A DNA stretch of 64,000 bases from K23-9 sp049680365 (GTDB taxonomy: Bacteria > Planctomycetota > Planctomycetia > Pirellulales > Pirellulaceae): the NCBI GenBank assembly GCA_049680365.1, contig JBAUHQ010000417.1, positions 13,226 to 77,225 on the forward strand. The letters are read 5' to 3'. The notes under the pieces were generated by a model, which worked only from the letters and a program-made list of their open reading frames with translations, ran no database searches and had not been told where the DNA came from. Position 1 is the stretch's first letter; each line of letters opens with the position of its first letter. This document shows positions 17,821-27,573 of the stretch, piece by piece. The position numbers and the translations under genes are program-made.

Positions 17821-19080
17821 CTACAGCCGTCGTCGTTTTATTTTTCGGTGCATGGGATTGAGTTTCTTCTTCATGGGCACTTCGCCCTCGGCGGCTTCTT
17901 CCGCAGCAGTGGGCTGGGGCTTGGGCATCGTCTCAAAGCCATCAATCGTATCGCGAATCAGTTCTTTATTGATTCGCTGCTCGATACTGGTCAACACGTC
18001 GCCTTCACCAGGCACAACAAAAGTAAACGCGATTCCATCACGTCCCATGCGCCCCGTTCGACCCACGCGGTGCACGTAGTCGTCGCAGTCCTGTGGCACG
18101 TCGTAATTGAAGATGTGTGAAATCGTGCTGATGTCGATACCACGACCCACCACATCGGTCGCAACCAGAATTTTCAACTTTCGATCACGAAGACTTTGTA
18201 AGACCCGATCACGTTCACGTTGCTGCATGTCGCCGTGCATGCTGCCGCAAGCATCGTAGTTACGAGCCAGTTTGCGATAGAGCCGATCGGTACCACGCTT
18301 GGTTCGACAAAAGACAATGGCTTGTTCGGGTTTTTCGCGGTCCAGCAGCTTCTCCAGCAGTTCACCCTTTTTGTCTTGTGCGACAGTAAAATAGCGTTGC
18401 TCGATCGTTTCGACAGCCATTTCGTTTTTGCAACAGTCGATGACCGTTGGCTTGTACATGTACGATTCCGCAAGTCGCTGGACCGTCGGTGGCAGTGTCG
18501 CGGACAACAACAGTGTCTGACGTTCACGCGGGCACTTTCGCAAGATCCGTTCGATCTGTGGACGAAAACCAATGTCCAACATCCGATCCGCTTCGTCCAA
18601 CACCACACACCAAACGTCCTTGGTCCGCAGCGTTCCGCGTTGCAAGTGATCGTGCAAGCGTCCGGGAGTCCCGACGACTATCTGAACGCCATTTTCCAAC
18701 TGGCGTAGTTGGCCGTTCATGTTCTTGCCGCCCGAGAGCACCGCGATTTCGGTGGGCTCACCCTCAGCCAACCGGCGCGTTTCAGCGGCCACTTGGTCGG
18801 CTAGCTCCCGAGTCGGTACCACAATGATCGCTTGGGGATCGCGGCAGTCTTCCAGTGAATCGAGCTGTTCCAAAATCGGAATCGAAAAGGCAGCTGTTTT
18901 TCCGGTGCCGGTCCGAGCTTGCCCAATCACATCCATGCCTTCCAGCGCCAACGGGATCAAGGCTGCTTGGATGGGGGATGGTTTCACAAAGCCAGCTTTG
19001 GCGATTGCACGCCGCATCACTGGCGACAGATCCATCTCGTCAAAAGTCTGGATTTCCGGTTCGTTTTGTTCTTCTTCCAT
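17821..19080 (-). CDS. DEAD-box ATP-dependent RNA helicase
   Basis: The 419-residue protein has the full set of superfamily 2 motifs in order: Q motif (GFVKPSPIQ), motif I ARTGTGKT, Ia PTRELADQ, Ib TPGRLHDH, II DEAD, III SAT, IV IVFCRT, V ATDVVGRGID and VI HRVGRTGR. The C-terminal tail is short and basic (KKKLNPMHRKIKRRRL), as in small RNA-remodelling helicases of the RhlE/CsdA group. It most likely unwinds short RNA duplexes in ribosome assembly or mRNA decay. I do not assign a specific name because the tail does not settle the subgroup. It follows the ABC permease gene in the same direction after 113 bp and is probably an independent unit. Confidence 0.93.
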   Translation of the reverse strand: MEEEQNEPEIQTFDEMDLSPVMRRAIAKAGFVKPSPIQAALIPLALEGMDVIGQARTGTGKTAAFSIPILEQLDSLEDCRDPQAIIVVPTRELADQVAAETRRLAEGEPTEIAVLSGGKNMNGQLRQLENGVQIVVGTPGRLHDHLQRGTLRTKDVWCVVLDEADRMLDIGFRPQIERILRKCPRERQTLLLSATLPPTVQRLAESYMYKPTVIDCCKNEMAVETIEQRYFTVAQDKKGELLEKLLDREKPEQAIVFCRTKRGTDRLYRKLARNYDACGSMHGDMQQRERDRVLQSLRDRKLKILVATDVVGRGIDISTISHIFNYDVPQDCDDYVHRVGRTGRMGRDGIAFTFVVPGEGDVLTSIEQRINKELIRDTIDGFETMPKPQPTAAEEAAEGEVPMKKKLNPMHRKIKRRRL

Positions 19081-19193
19081 GAGGGGCAGTGTACCTGGAC
19101 GTGACCAATTGCACTACGCGGGCAGAAATGATTGTTTTGCATCATTTTCTACCCTGCCAGAACACCACCTGATCCAATGCCAACCCCACATGG

Positions 19194-20717
19194 CTACGGC
19201 TGTTCCGCCGCTTGCCTTGCACGGGCCGCCGCACGGCGTTTCGCCGCTAGACGTTTGACCAATTCATCCGCGATCACACCCAGCAAAATCACCGCTCCAA
19301 TGATCGCGAACTCCAGCTTGTCAGAAATCTTCATCAAGACGATTAGGTTGTACAGCGTCTGCATGACCGCTGTACCGATGACGACTCCAATGATCCCGCC
19401 TTCTCCGCCTCTCAGTGAGCACCCACCCAAGACGGCCGCAGCAATCGCATACAGCTCGTAAAAGTTGCCGAAACTGGATGGCGCGATTGAATTGCTGTCC
19501 AGCGCGAACAACATTCCTCCGACCGCAGCCAATACGGCAGAAATCACATAAGCCACCAAGGTCATGCGGTTGGTATTAATCCCTGAATAGCGAGCCGCCT
19601 CTTCGTTGCGCCCCAGCGCCAGCATGTAACGCCCCCAGACCGTGCGGTTCAAAAACACGATCGCAACGATCGCAACAAACAGCAACACGAAGAACGGGTA
19701 GGGAATCCCAAATGAATCGCCGCCGTCAGCCGCCTCCCAAATTGGCAATTTTCCCGTTCCCAGCAACCGCAAACTGTCGTCGAACTCGTTGCCAAAGCCC
19801 ATCGTCTGATCATCCACCAACCAGCGTGAAAAACCGCGATAAAACAGCAAACCACAAAGCGTTACTACGAAAGGCGGCAATTTCAATCGCGTAATCAACA
19901 AACCGTGCAGCACTCCCAGCAGCAACGCAATCCCCAACACAGCCCCCAGCGCAACCGGAATCGAAAAACGCTGCCGACGTTCCAAAGGCACCGCATACCA
20001 TTCGCTACCAAAGTCACCCAGTGTGTCATTCACCGTGACCGTCGTTTTGCCATTTCCAACTACCGAATCAACAATCTGCAGTTGCTTCAACCCGCTCTTG
20101 GGATGCACAAACCAAATCTGGTCTCGTGCAGCTACCCCATTTAATGATTCGTCAATCACGACCGTCGGCAACTTTTCATCCCCGGACGCCGTTTTGGCTG
20201 CTTTCTGATACGAAGCCACACTCACTAGCTTCGCCACGCTGCCGTCTTCATCGTCGCGAGACGGTTTCTGGTCAATGGTCAGCTTGGTTGTAGAAGTTCC
20301 ATCGTCCAACTGATCGCTTTGGACGGCTGTGACCTTCGCGACCAAATTGCGCGCACGCCTGCCCCCGTAATACCGAATATGATCCCCAACGTCGAACTCT
20401 GTTCCCCCTCGAACTGTGATCGTTTGATCTTGGGCATTCACCGCTGCGACATCCTGCAACCCAAAGGGCCGATAGTCGACCTGCAAAAACGACGCCAGGA
20501 GACAGCCGACTAAGCAAACCAGCGAACCGATCGACAAGTCGATGCCGCTGGTAATGATCACAAACGCCACACCGATGCCCAAAATGCCATACATCGATGT
20601 ACGACGCAGCAGGTTTTCGATGTTGTTGCCCTTCAAAAACGATTCAGGCGTGTAAATCGACAAGAAACCACAAAGAGCCAGTAGCAGAACTGAAATACCG
20701 ATCACTTTGGCGTTCAT
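19194..20717 (-). CDS. Ribose-type ABC transporter permease with a large extra domain
   Basis: The start at 20717 gives 507 residues, far longer than the 320-350 usual for RbsC-type permeases. The N-terminal part is typical (TM1 at about 4-23; MYGILGIGVAFVIITSGIDLSIGSL at 42-66). From about residue 80 to 252 there is a soluble insert rich in beta strands. It contains two roughly similar units (VNAQDQTITVRGGTEFDVGDHIRYY with its continuation, and LPTVVIDESLNGVAARDQIWFVHP with its continuation). The permease then resumes (GVLHGLLITRLKLPPFVVTL) and carries the family signatures ALGRNEEAARYSGIN and AIAAAVLGGCSLRGGEGG. It is the last gene of the binding protein-ATPase-permease operon. The insert may contact the binding protein, which is inference. 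Confidence 0.9.
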   Translation of the reverse strand: MNAKVIGISVLLLALCGFLSIYTPESFLKGNNIENLLRRTSMYGILGIGVAFVIITSGIDLSIGSLVCLVGCLLASFLQVDYRPFGLQDVAAVNAQDQTITVRGGTEFDVGDHIRYYGGRRARNLVAKVTAVQSDQLDDGTSTTKLTIDQKPSRDDEDGSVAKLVSVASYQKAAKTASGDEKLPTVVIDESLNGVAARDQIWFVHPKSGLKQLQIVDSVVGNGKTTVTVNDTLGDFGSEWYAVPLERRQRFSIPVALGAVLGIALLLGVLHGLLITRLKLPPFVVTLCGLLFYRGFSRWLVDDQTMGFGNEFDDSLRLLGTGKLPIWEAADGGDSFGIPYPFFVLLFVAIVAIVFLNRTVWGRYMLALGRNEEAARYSGINTNRMTLVAYVISAVLAAVGGMLFALDSNSIAPSSFGNFYELYAIAAAVLGGCSLRGGEGGIIGVVIGTAVMQTLYNLIVLMKISDKLEFAIIGAVILLGVIADELVKRLAAKRRAAARARQAAEQP

Positions 20718-20769
20718 AAAATCGTCGTCATCTAAATTTCAAGGAAGTCAAAAGGCAACAGAGTTTAAC

Positions 20770-22296
20770 TCAGCAAGCCACCGGCAGGTTTCCGGTCGCT
20801 AACTGCATCACAGATTCTTCGCTCAATTCGTCACGCATCAATTCGCCCGAAATCTGTCCTTCGTGCATCACCAACACTCGATCGCTCATCCCCAGAATCT
20901 CTTCCATCTCGCTGGAGACAAACAGCACGGCCATCCCGTCAGATGCCAGTTGTTCCATCAACCGATAGATCTCTTCCTTCGCGCCCACATCGATACCTCG
21001 CGTCGGTTCGTCCAACAACAAAATCCGCGGCCCCACCGAAAGCCATTTGCCGATCACCACTTTTTGCTGATTGCCACCGGAGAGGTACTGCACAACTTGC
21101 GAATCGTTAGGGGTTCGGATTCGCATTTTTTCGATCATCTCGGCGCTATCCGATCGCTCCTGTGCCAGATTCAGAAAACCACCCGCCTTGGCGTTTCGTG
21201 ACAGCCCTGCCAGTCCCGTGTTATGGCGAACGGTCATCTCCAAGACCAACCCATGCTGTTTGCGGTCTTCGGGCACCAACGCCATGCCAGCGTCGATCGC
21301 ATCGGAGGGTTGTCGAACGTTGACCGTTCTTCCATCAACCAAAATGCTGCCCGCCACCGGTTGATCAATTCCAAACAACACTTGCAACATTTCTGTGCGG
21401 CCTGCACCAACCAAACCCGCCACGCCGACAATCTCGCCCGCGCGAACTTGAAAGTTCAACGCGTGCTGTGGCCAAACCGGCGTGACCAAATCTTTGACTT
21501 CCAACAACACGTCACCCATTGCATGTTGCTTTCGGGCGTAGAACTGCGACACGTCGCGGCCGACCATCAAGTTGACCATTTTGTCATGCGTGACTTCGTC
21601 GACAGATAGCTCTCCTGCATTCTGTCCATCACGAAGCACCGTGACGCGATCGGCCAATTCGCGGACTTCACCAAGCCGGTGCGAGATATAGATGACGCAA
21701 ACGCCACGTGAACGTAAATCTTTGACAACATCAAACAAAGCTTCCGTTTCCTTGGACGACAAACTGCTGGTCGGTTCGTCCATGATCAGCACTCTGGCAT
21801 CCACCGAGAGCGCTTTGGCGATTTCAACCAACTGCTGTTTGCCGATGGGCAGTGTGTCGACGATCGTTCTGGGATCGACATCCAATCCCACTCGCCCCAA
21901 GTACTCACGTGATTTTCGATCAATCGTCGCTCGATCGATCAGCCCACGACGCAACGGCTCTCGCCCCAAGAAGATGTTTGAGCCGACGTCCAGGTTGTCG
22001 GCCAGATTCAATTCCTGGTGAATCAGCACGATGCCAAGCTCCATCGCTCGCCGCGTCGAATCGATTCGCACTGCAGCGCCATCAACACGCAATTCGCCAG
22101 CATCGGGCTCTTGGACGCCAGCCAGGATTTTCATCAACGTACTTTTGCCCGCACCGTTTTCGCCAATCACCGCCAGCACTTCGCCCGCGTCACCCTGTTT
22201 CGCCAAATGCAAACTGACGCTCTGCAACGCCCTGACGCCCGGAAAACTCTTCGTGACAGCGCAGACTTCTAGTAGCATCGATGGTGAATCAGACAT
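20770..22296 (-). CDS. Sugar ABC transporter, double-domain ATPase (RbsA/MglA type)
   Basis: The 508-residue protein contains two fused ATPase domains. The first has Walker A GENGAGKST, a degenerate signature LPIGKQQLVEIAKAL and Walker B VLIMDEPTSS. The second has a degenerate Walker A (GLVGAGRTEML), the signature LSGGNQQKVVIGKW and Walker B ILLLDEPTRGIDVGAKEEIY. This asymmetry is standard for carbohydrate uptake transporters of the CUT2 class, where a single polypeptide supplies both ATP sites. It lies 79 bp after the binding protein gene and 52 bp before the permease, all on one strand. The substrate is a monosaccharide or related small molecule; the sequence does not say which. Confidence 0.95.
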   Translation of the reverse strand: MSDSPSMLLEVCAVTKSFPGVRALQSVSLHLAKQGDAGEVLAVIGENGAGKSTLMKILAGVQEPDAGELRVDGAAVRIDSTRRAMELGIVLIHQELNLADNLDVGSNIFLGREPLRRGLIDRATIDRKSREYLGRVGLDVDPRTIVDTLPIGKQQLVEIAKALSVDARVLIMDEPTSSLSSKETEALFDVVKDLRSRGVCVIYISHRLGEVRELADRVTVLRDGQNAGELSVDEVTHDKMVNLMVGRDVSQFYARKQHAMGDVLLEVKDLVTPVWPQHALNFQVRAGEIVGVAGLVGAGRTEMLQVLFGIDQPVAGSILVDGRTVNVRQPSDAIDAGMALVPEDRKQHGLVLEMTVRHNTGLAGLSRNAKAGGFLNLAQERSDSAEMIEKMRIRTPNDSQVVQYLSGGNQQKVVIGKWLSVGPRILLLDEPTRGIDVGAKEEIYRLMEQLASDGMAVLFVSSEMEEILGMSDRVLVMHEGQISGELMRDELSEESVMQLATGNLPVAC

Positions 22297-22375
22297 GCAA
22301 GCAACTTATTACGGCGACCAAAACAGCGAATACGAGATACGAAACGAAACGAGCGTCCTTTTAGACGGCTTTGGC

Positions 22376-23413
22376 TCAGCCGCCCGTTTTGGATTTCAGG
22401 TCGTCCCAGAACTCGTCGACGTTTGCTTTCGTGATCGCTCTTGCGGGGATGTCTACAAATTTACTTTCAGGAATCACCGATTGATCGCCATCAAGAATTT
22501 TCTTGAGTGCTTCGATCGATTTGTATCCATAGTTGTAGGGATCCTGAACAACGGTACCGACGACGGTTCCATCCTTGATCCCCTGCAGCGTTACGTCGTT
22601 TTCATCGAAACCGATGACCTTGATATCCGGTTTGTTCTGCGACTTAATCGCTTGCAAGATCGCAGGCGTGTTGTATTCAAACAAACCCACCATCGCATCC
22701 ATGTCTGGGTAAGCGGTCATCGCGTCTTCGGCTTTTTGTTTCGCAACAGTCGAATCACCTTGATCCAACAGCGTATCCAAAATCGTGTACTTGCCGGCTT
22801 TGATCACATCGCCGGTCGGATCATAAGACTCTGGCATTGAATCGCGTCCGATCAAAACATCAATCACACCCTGACGTCGACGTTTTGAATTGTCTTGTTC
22901 CAAACGGCCGATCGCAAACATCACTTCGCCGCCATCAGGCAACGCGTTCTTGACCATTTCTCCGCACATGCGACCAGCCATGTAATTGTCCATCCCGATG
23001 TACATCATGCGGTCGCTTTGGGGCGCATCCGAATCATGCGTGATCAATGGGATCATGCTTGCCCATGCGTTCAGCAGCTCCACTTGGTTGTCTGCATCAA
23101 TGGGGCTGATCGCCAATGCGTTCAAACCGCTAGACAACAAGTCTTCGATAATACGTTTCTGTTCTACAGCGGTGCCCGTCGCTGGCATCCTAACGTCGAC
23201 ATCGACATCGAAATCCTTTCCAGCGTCCTCGGCGCCCACCTTGGCGATGTTCCAGAAACTTGCGATTTGATTGGTAACGAATGCGATTTTGGGGCGATCA
23301 CCTTGCTCACCATCAACTGATTTCGCATCCGGCTTAGTGGATCCTGAACCACAGCCTGTGGTGACCAATATCAAACAAGCAAGCGTCAAGAAACTGGGTC
23401 GGCGAAGCACCAT
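22376..23413 (-). CDS. Sugar-binding lipoprotein of the CUT2 ABC transporter
   Basis: The frame opens much further upstream, but the ATG at 23413 gives MVLRRPSFLTLACLILVTTGCGSG, a lipoprotein signal with the lipobox VTTGC, so I place the start there (346 residues). The mature protein is a periplasmic binding protein of the Peripla_BP_4 type: KIAFVTNQIASFWNIAKVGAEDAGKDF, VEQKRIIEDLLSSGLNALAISPIDADN, ITHDSDAP, YIGMDNYMAGRMCGEMV, and VIGFDENDVTLQGIKDGTVVGTVVQDPYNYGYKS. It is the first gene of the three-gene transporter operon. The leader upstream is rich in hairpins. Substrate is unknown; this class takes pentoses, galactose, inositol or autoinducer-2. Confidence 0.93.
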   Translation of the reverse strand: MVLRRPSFLTLACLILVTTGCGSGSTKPDAKSVDGEQGDRPKIAFVTNQIASFWNIAKVGAEDAGKDFDVDVDVRMPATGTAVEQKRIIEDLLSSGLNALAISPIDADNQVELLNAWASMIPLITHDSDAPQSDRMMYIGMDNYMAGRMCGEMVKNALPDGGEVMFAIGRLEQDNSKRRRQGVIDVLIGRDSMPESYDPTGDVIKAGKYTILDTLLDQGDSTVAKQKAEDAMTAYPDMDAMVGLFEYNTPAILQAIKSQNKPDIKVIGFDENDVTLQGIKDGTVVGTVVQDPYNYGYKSIEALKKILDGDQSVIPESKFVDIPARAITKANVDEFWDDLKSKTGG

Positions 23414-23864
23414 GAGCGTCACTCTTAAGTCGGGTTGCAAAATGAAAGGGATGTTTAACAACAGCGAGTCGCAAAACGACTCGACGGCAAATTCTAACGA
23501 GCGTTGGTGGCCAATGCGAACCGAGCCAATTCCACCAAGCCCCGATCCGGTCAGGCAAGCTTTGCCGATAAACGAGACTGCTCCAGCGGCAATTTGCGTG
23601 AACAAACTCACAGCCAGCGTCAGCATGGCGAACCTATGACCCACACAAGCAGCATTCTTAAACCGCATTTCAAGGTGCTGGAACTCCATTGCCGACTTTC
23701 CATGTCCGTCGTCAACCGACGATGACGAATCAAAACCTGATTCGTTCCCCTTAAATCGTCACGACGCAAATCCCCCAACCTGAGGGCAATGTTGGCTTGA
23801 TTTCGGAGGAACGTTCTTTGGTTTCTGATTTTGCAATCACGTTGTTGCGACTACGAGTTTTCCT
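23414..23864. promoter_or_regulatory. 451-bp divergent region with three hairpins in the transporter leader
   Basis: This gap separates the sugar transporter operon (minus) from the histidine kinase (plus). Three stems lie on the transporter side: CGAGTCG/CGACTCG at 23465-23483 (7 bp, loop CAAAA, 52 bases before the lipoprotein start), CGTCG/CGACG at 23707-23721, and ACGAATC/GATTCGT at 23725-23745 (7 bp, loop of 7). None has a long U-tract. They may be operators for a sugar-responsive repressor or leader RNA structure. No regulator gene for the transporter is adjacent. Confidence 0.4.
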
Positions 23865-25325
23865 ATGGCAAGTTCAACCACATCTACAACAACACCTACA
23901 CCAACTGTGGTTGTTGGTCCGCAGTCCAAAAATCCACGACCATCTCGTGAGACTCTGGGCATCTCCGCAACTGATTCGGCAGTCCGAATGATGAGCGAAA
24001 CAGCGCACGACGTTCGTGCTCCATTAACCGCTGTGCGTGAATCCGTTCGGTTGGTGCGCGACGGTGATTTAGGCAGACTCTCACCCAATCAACAAGCTTG
24101 CTTGACCTCGGCGTTGAACCAATGCGATTGCATCGACCAAATGATTGGCGAAATGGTCCAGCTAGAACGACTTCGCACCGGGATCCCGCGTGTGCAACGT
24201 CGCTGGGTCAATATCGCCGCAATCCGGCACGGCATCGAAGAAACGCTGCGCCCCTGGACAGCATCCCGACAAATCAATTTGGTTTGGGACATCAACGCTG
24301 ATCATGACACGTCATTGTTTGCTGACGTTTCGATGATACGACGACTAATCGTCAATTTAGTCGGCAACGCAATTCGGGAGACACCCCAAGGCGGAACCAT
24401 TATGATTGGCGTCCATCAAACCAGTAACAGTGAATCGCTGCAGTGGTCAGTCGTCGATCGAGGACGCGGTTTGACGGAAACCGAAATGCGCGACATCGCA
24501 CGCAGACAGATCTCTCATTCTGGTGGCGAAGGACTAGGACTGAGTATTTGCCGGCAACTGTCTGCTTTGCATTTCTCGCCCCTGCGAATCGAGTCCCGTT
24601 CAGGAACGGGCACCGCCGTCAGTTTCCGTACCGCTGCAGGTGGGCCAGCAGCTGTTGCCGAACGCTGGTCCCAGTGGCGTGTTAATCAACGCGAACCACT
24701 ACGGACTCCCGTTAGTCGATTAGAAAAACAAAGGATCCTTTCGACTCCATCATTGCCTGCCACGCAACAAGTTCGAATGGATGCCCCTTCGGTCACCATT
24801 CAGCTTGACAGCGAAGGCAGCCGACCCAAGGTTGACGACCGCGCATCAGTCGGAACCGTCACCCTGGGTGCGGCGATGCCACTGGATATAGCCGAGTCTT
24901 TCGACGCATTGCTGCAAAATCAAGCAGGCATGTTCGACTTGATCTATCGCACGGACGATCGCACATGGGTTTGGGTTTTCGACGCGAATTCACAACAATC
25001 GGATCAAAAGATTGATGAGATCAACGATCAAGCAAAAGCCAGAATCAAGAACATTCGACTATCGTGGTCAGACCCTCAAACGCTTCCACTGGATGGCCGA
25101 CGCACGGCGCCGCGATTGACCGAAATCTTGGTTCGTCAATCGCTTGCGACCCCAAAGATCGGATCAGAAACAGACGCAGCGTTTCTTTCTGATGACGAAC
25201 CGGTTCCCTATTCCGAAGCTGCCACGCTTCGGCTTGACCAGGAAGTTCATCGACTTGGCAAACGACTGGTGCGTCAAACGCACATTCTGAAGCAGCAGGC
25301 TTCGAGACTTCGGCCCAACTTTTGA
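23865..25325 (+). CDS. Soluble sensor histidine kinase with an extra C-terminal region
   Basis: The 486-residue protein has no membrane segment. After a Thr/Pro-rich N-terminus, the H-box is SETAHDVRAPLTAVRES with the phospho-acceptor His48. The HATPase_c domain follows: N-box LIVNLVGNAIRETPQGG, G1 box DRGRGL, G2 box GGEGLGLSICRQLS, and GTGTAVSFRTA. The conserved blocks end near residue 265. About 220 more residues of unknown type follow, including a stretch (AMPLDIAESFDALLQNQAGMFDLIYRTDDRTWVWVFD) that resembles a folded domain. There is no adjacent response regulator, so it is an orphan kinase. It is divergent from the sugar transporter operon, which is suggestive but not evidence of a link. 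Confidence 0.88.
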   Translation: MASSTTSTTTPTPTVVVGPQSKNPRPSRETLGISATDSAVRMMSETAHDVRAPLTAVRESVRLVRDGDLGRLSPNQQACLTSALNQCDCIDQMIGEMVQLERLRTGIPRVQRRWVNIAAIRHGIEETLRPWTASRQINLVWDINADHDTSLFADVSMIRRLIVNLVGNAIRETPQGGTIMIGVHQTSNSESLQWSVVDRGRGLTETEMRDIARRQISHSGGEGLGLSICRQLSALHFSPLRIESRSGTGTAVSFRTAAGGPAAVAERWSQWRVNQREPLRTPVSRLEKQRILSTPSLPATQQVRMDAPSVTIQLDSEGSRPKVDDRASVGTVTLGAAMPLDIAESFDALLQNQAGMFDLIYRTDDRTWVWVFDANSQQSDQKIDEINDQAKARIKNIRLSWSDPQTLPLDGRRTAPRLTEILVRQSLATPKIGSETDAAFLSDDEPVPYSEAATLRLDQEVHRLGKRLVRQTHILKQQASRLRPNF

Positions 25326-25513
25326 TTGTTGCGGCAATTGAGTTTTGCCGCTGGTGATTCGAACGGCTTGCCGCCACCGACTTAAGCAGCCGCACCACAT
25401 TGGCAGCGGTTTCTGGGTAAGCAACTTCAAAAAAAGAACCTGTTTCAACAAAGTCGCTGTCAACGGACGGCTCACGCCGTTCCGCTAACAGTGGTCACTC
25501 GAGTCCGTTTAGA

Positions 25514-27022
25514 CTACGGCTTCAAGATGTCTTTCAGCTCGTTGCCTTTTTGAAGCTTCGAGTCGTCTTTTTTGTACATGTCGGACATGTCATTGGGCAA
25601 TCGCGAAGAACGAATGGAACTTTGCGGACCAAAATCTTCGCCCTTAACGGCTGATCCCAGCGGTGTGGTGACCGAATCATCGATCGTCTTCAGGTAAGCC
25701 TGCAACTTCCAGGCAGGGATCACTGTTAGTCCTAACTCCGTTGCCTTCTGCTTGATCAAACCAAGTGCAGCCGCCTCACGAGCAGCCGCTTCGGCAGAAG
25801 CGGAATCAGCCGGCCCCGAAATCTCAGGGCTCTCGCCAATCACTAAGAACCGGATACTCGCGTCCAACGTGCCTTCGACGTTACCGTCGGAATCGACCGT
25901 GGCAGCGACTTCGGCTCCCGCAGAAGTAATCATGCCTTTGATCTGATCGTTGTCTGGGTAGCCGTCACCATCAATGTCAATTTGCCCCGCCAAAGCGATA
26001 CGTACAGGCACACCTGACTTCCAAAATGGCGAATAGATTTTGTCACCCTCGATGATCGGAGTTGCCGTTGCCGGCAACGCGACCACGCGTGCTTCTGCCG
26101 AATGCTGACCGCGGATCTTGGTCACTTGAATCGTGGCTTTGACCTTAGCATCGTCCAATCGAGTTTCATCCGCATCGATCACGCCAAACGTGACACCTGG
26201 TCGCAACGCATCGGCGGCACCCAAATTGATCGTCACGACGTTGCCGCCATGCATGACATAATGGATCTCGCCCTGCACGCTTTCAAACTTGTCGCTTCGC
26301 AATCGGTTCAACTGCTGACGCTGTGTCTCAATCGTATTGCCCAATTGATCCGTTTTTTGCTTTAACTTGGCCACTTCCTCGGCGGACTTTTTGCGAAAAC
26401 CTGTGAGTTCGCGAACCGTCTTGGTCAAATTGTCGCGTGTCTCTTCTTTCTCTTGGTTCATCCGCTCGCGATCTTCGGTGAACAAATTTTGCTCGTCCGC
26501 CAATTTCTTGTCGGCAGACTTGCGATTGTCCTCGGCGACCTTCTGTGCTTGCCGAGCGTTTTCGACATCGCTATCGGCTTGCGACCGAATTTGCTGCTGT
26601 TCTTTGGTCGCGGTGGCGTACTGAGTGGTTCGCGAACGAATTGCGTTGACAAAGAACTCTGGCAATTGCGAATAGTTTTTCTGCGATGCTTCGGCAGCGG
26701 GGCCAAAGTACGACATATCGCGAACAAAGTTCTTGGCGATCAAATCCATGTCCACGTCACCACTGCTGGTCGTGGCGAGCGACTTGAATTCGTCATCGCT
26801 CATTGGTTGAATGCCAAGCATTTTCTTCAGCGTATTGAGATTCTTTTCTTGATCGCGAATCTGGTTGCTGGCATTGTCGTATTTCGTTTTGATATCGACC
26901 GCTTCGATCGACTGGACATTACCCCAGCGCCAAAAGAAGTAGTTCAGTGCCAGGGAAAGGACCAAAAGGATCATGCAGGCAATCAAACTGCCGCGGATGA
27001 CTGAATCGTCGCGTGCCGCCAT
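25514..27022 (-). CDS. Membrane-anchored coiled-coil protein, function unknown
   Basis: The 502-residue product has one N-terminal membrane segment (about 11-31, LIACMILLVLSLALNYFFW). A long charged helical part follows from about 40 to 240, with heptad-like Lys/Glu/Gln-rich sequence (NQIRDQEKNLNTLKKML, QAQKVAEDNRKSADKKLADEQ, LKQKTDQLGNTIETQRQQLNRL). The C-terminal part is a beta-rich domain (GEIHYVMHGGNVVTINLGAADALRPGVTFGVID) that resembles the cradle/OB-like domains of membrane-fusion or flagellar-type scaffold proteins. Near residue 335 there is an Asp-rich loop DIDGDGYPDNDQIKG. It is divergent from the secretion-pilus operon that starts 550 bp away, so a role as an envelope partner of that machine is possible but unproven. 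Confidence 0.75.
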   Translation of the reverse strand: MAARDDSVIRGSLIACMILLVLSLALNYFFWRWGNVQSIEAVDIKTKYDNASNQIRDQEKNLNTLKKMLGIQPMSDDEFKSLATTSSGDVDMDLIAKNFVRDMSYFGPAAEASQKNYSQLPEFFVNAIRSRTTQYATATKEQQQIRSQADSDVENARQAQKVAEDNRKSADKKLADEQNLFTEDRERMNQEKEETRDNLTKTVRELTGFRKKSAEEVAKLKQKTDQLGNTIETQRQQLNRLRSDKFESVQGEIHYVMHGGNVVTINLGAADALRPGVTFGVIDADETRLDDAKVKATIQVTKIRGQHSAEARVVALPATATPIIEGDKIYSPFWKSGVPVRIALAGQIDIDGDGYPDNDQIKGMITSAGAEVAATVDSDGNVEGTLDASIRFLVIGESPEISGPADSASAEAAAREAAALGLIKQKATELGLTVIPAWKLQAYLKTIDDSVTTPLGSAVKGEDFGPQSSIRSSRLPNDMSDMYKKDDSKLQKGNELKDILKP

Positions 27023-27573
27023 GGTTTCTTTTTTGGATAGCGAGGTGCGGAAAAGAGAAGGACAAGATTGGTGCAGCAGAGCATAATTAGCTCAATCAAT
27101 ACCGTACCGAAAAATGCCGTCTTTCAAGGTTATTCACCATTCTAAGCGAATCTACCTCTGTTCCAACAGAATCGGTCTTCTGAAGCACCGTTTCGAGTGC
27201 TTTTAACGGTTATTCGGTTCTTAAGCCAATCTCGCCCAGATTTTGGGCGACAAACGGGTGTTTTTCGAACATCCAAACACGGATTTCGAGGTTTTTCGCC
27301 AACTCGCAACTAAATTACCGTTGTTCCGATAGGACCTCGTGGGACGCAAACTGTACTTATTCTGTTGAAACACGCTGGCTGCGCCAATGTCCAAACCGCC
27401 AGGGCCGATTCGGACAACGTGACTGCAATCCTGTCATCCCATCGACGAAACCTTCACTGGACGACTGGGTTAGAATAGGAGATAGATTGGCTTGTCAGAC
27501 AAGATCGACTGGCGAACGAGCCCTGATGTTAGGGCATTGCACTCCCCCAAAATCTCCCACCAATAACTGACCG
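27023..27573. other. 551-bp divergent intergenic region before the pseudopilin operon
   Basis: It separates the coiled-coil gene (minus) and gspG (plus). Visible elements are a short stem CGCCCA/TGGGCG around 27228-27245 and GCCCT/AGGGC around 27520-27536, close to the gspG start. Promoter boxes are not clear enough to call. No tRNA or open frame with protein character was found. Confidence 0.45.

Noticed and set aside
23414..23689. N-terminal extension of the sugar-binding protein by 92 codons
   Set aside because: The lipoprotein signal at 23413 gives a complete normal binding protein; the extension includes the leader hairpin.
27220..27250. CGCCCA/TGGGCG stem in the gap before gspG as an intrinsic terminator
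   Set aside because: No U-tract and no gene ending there.
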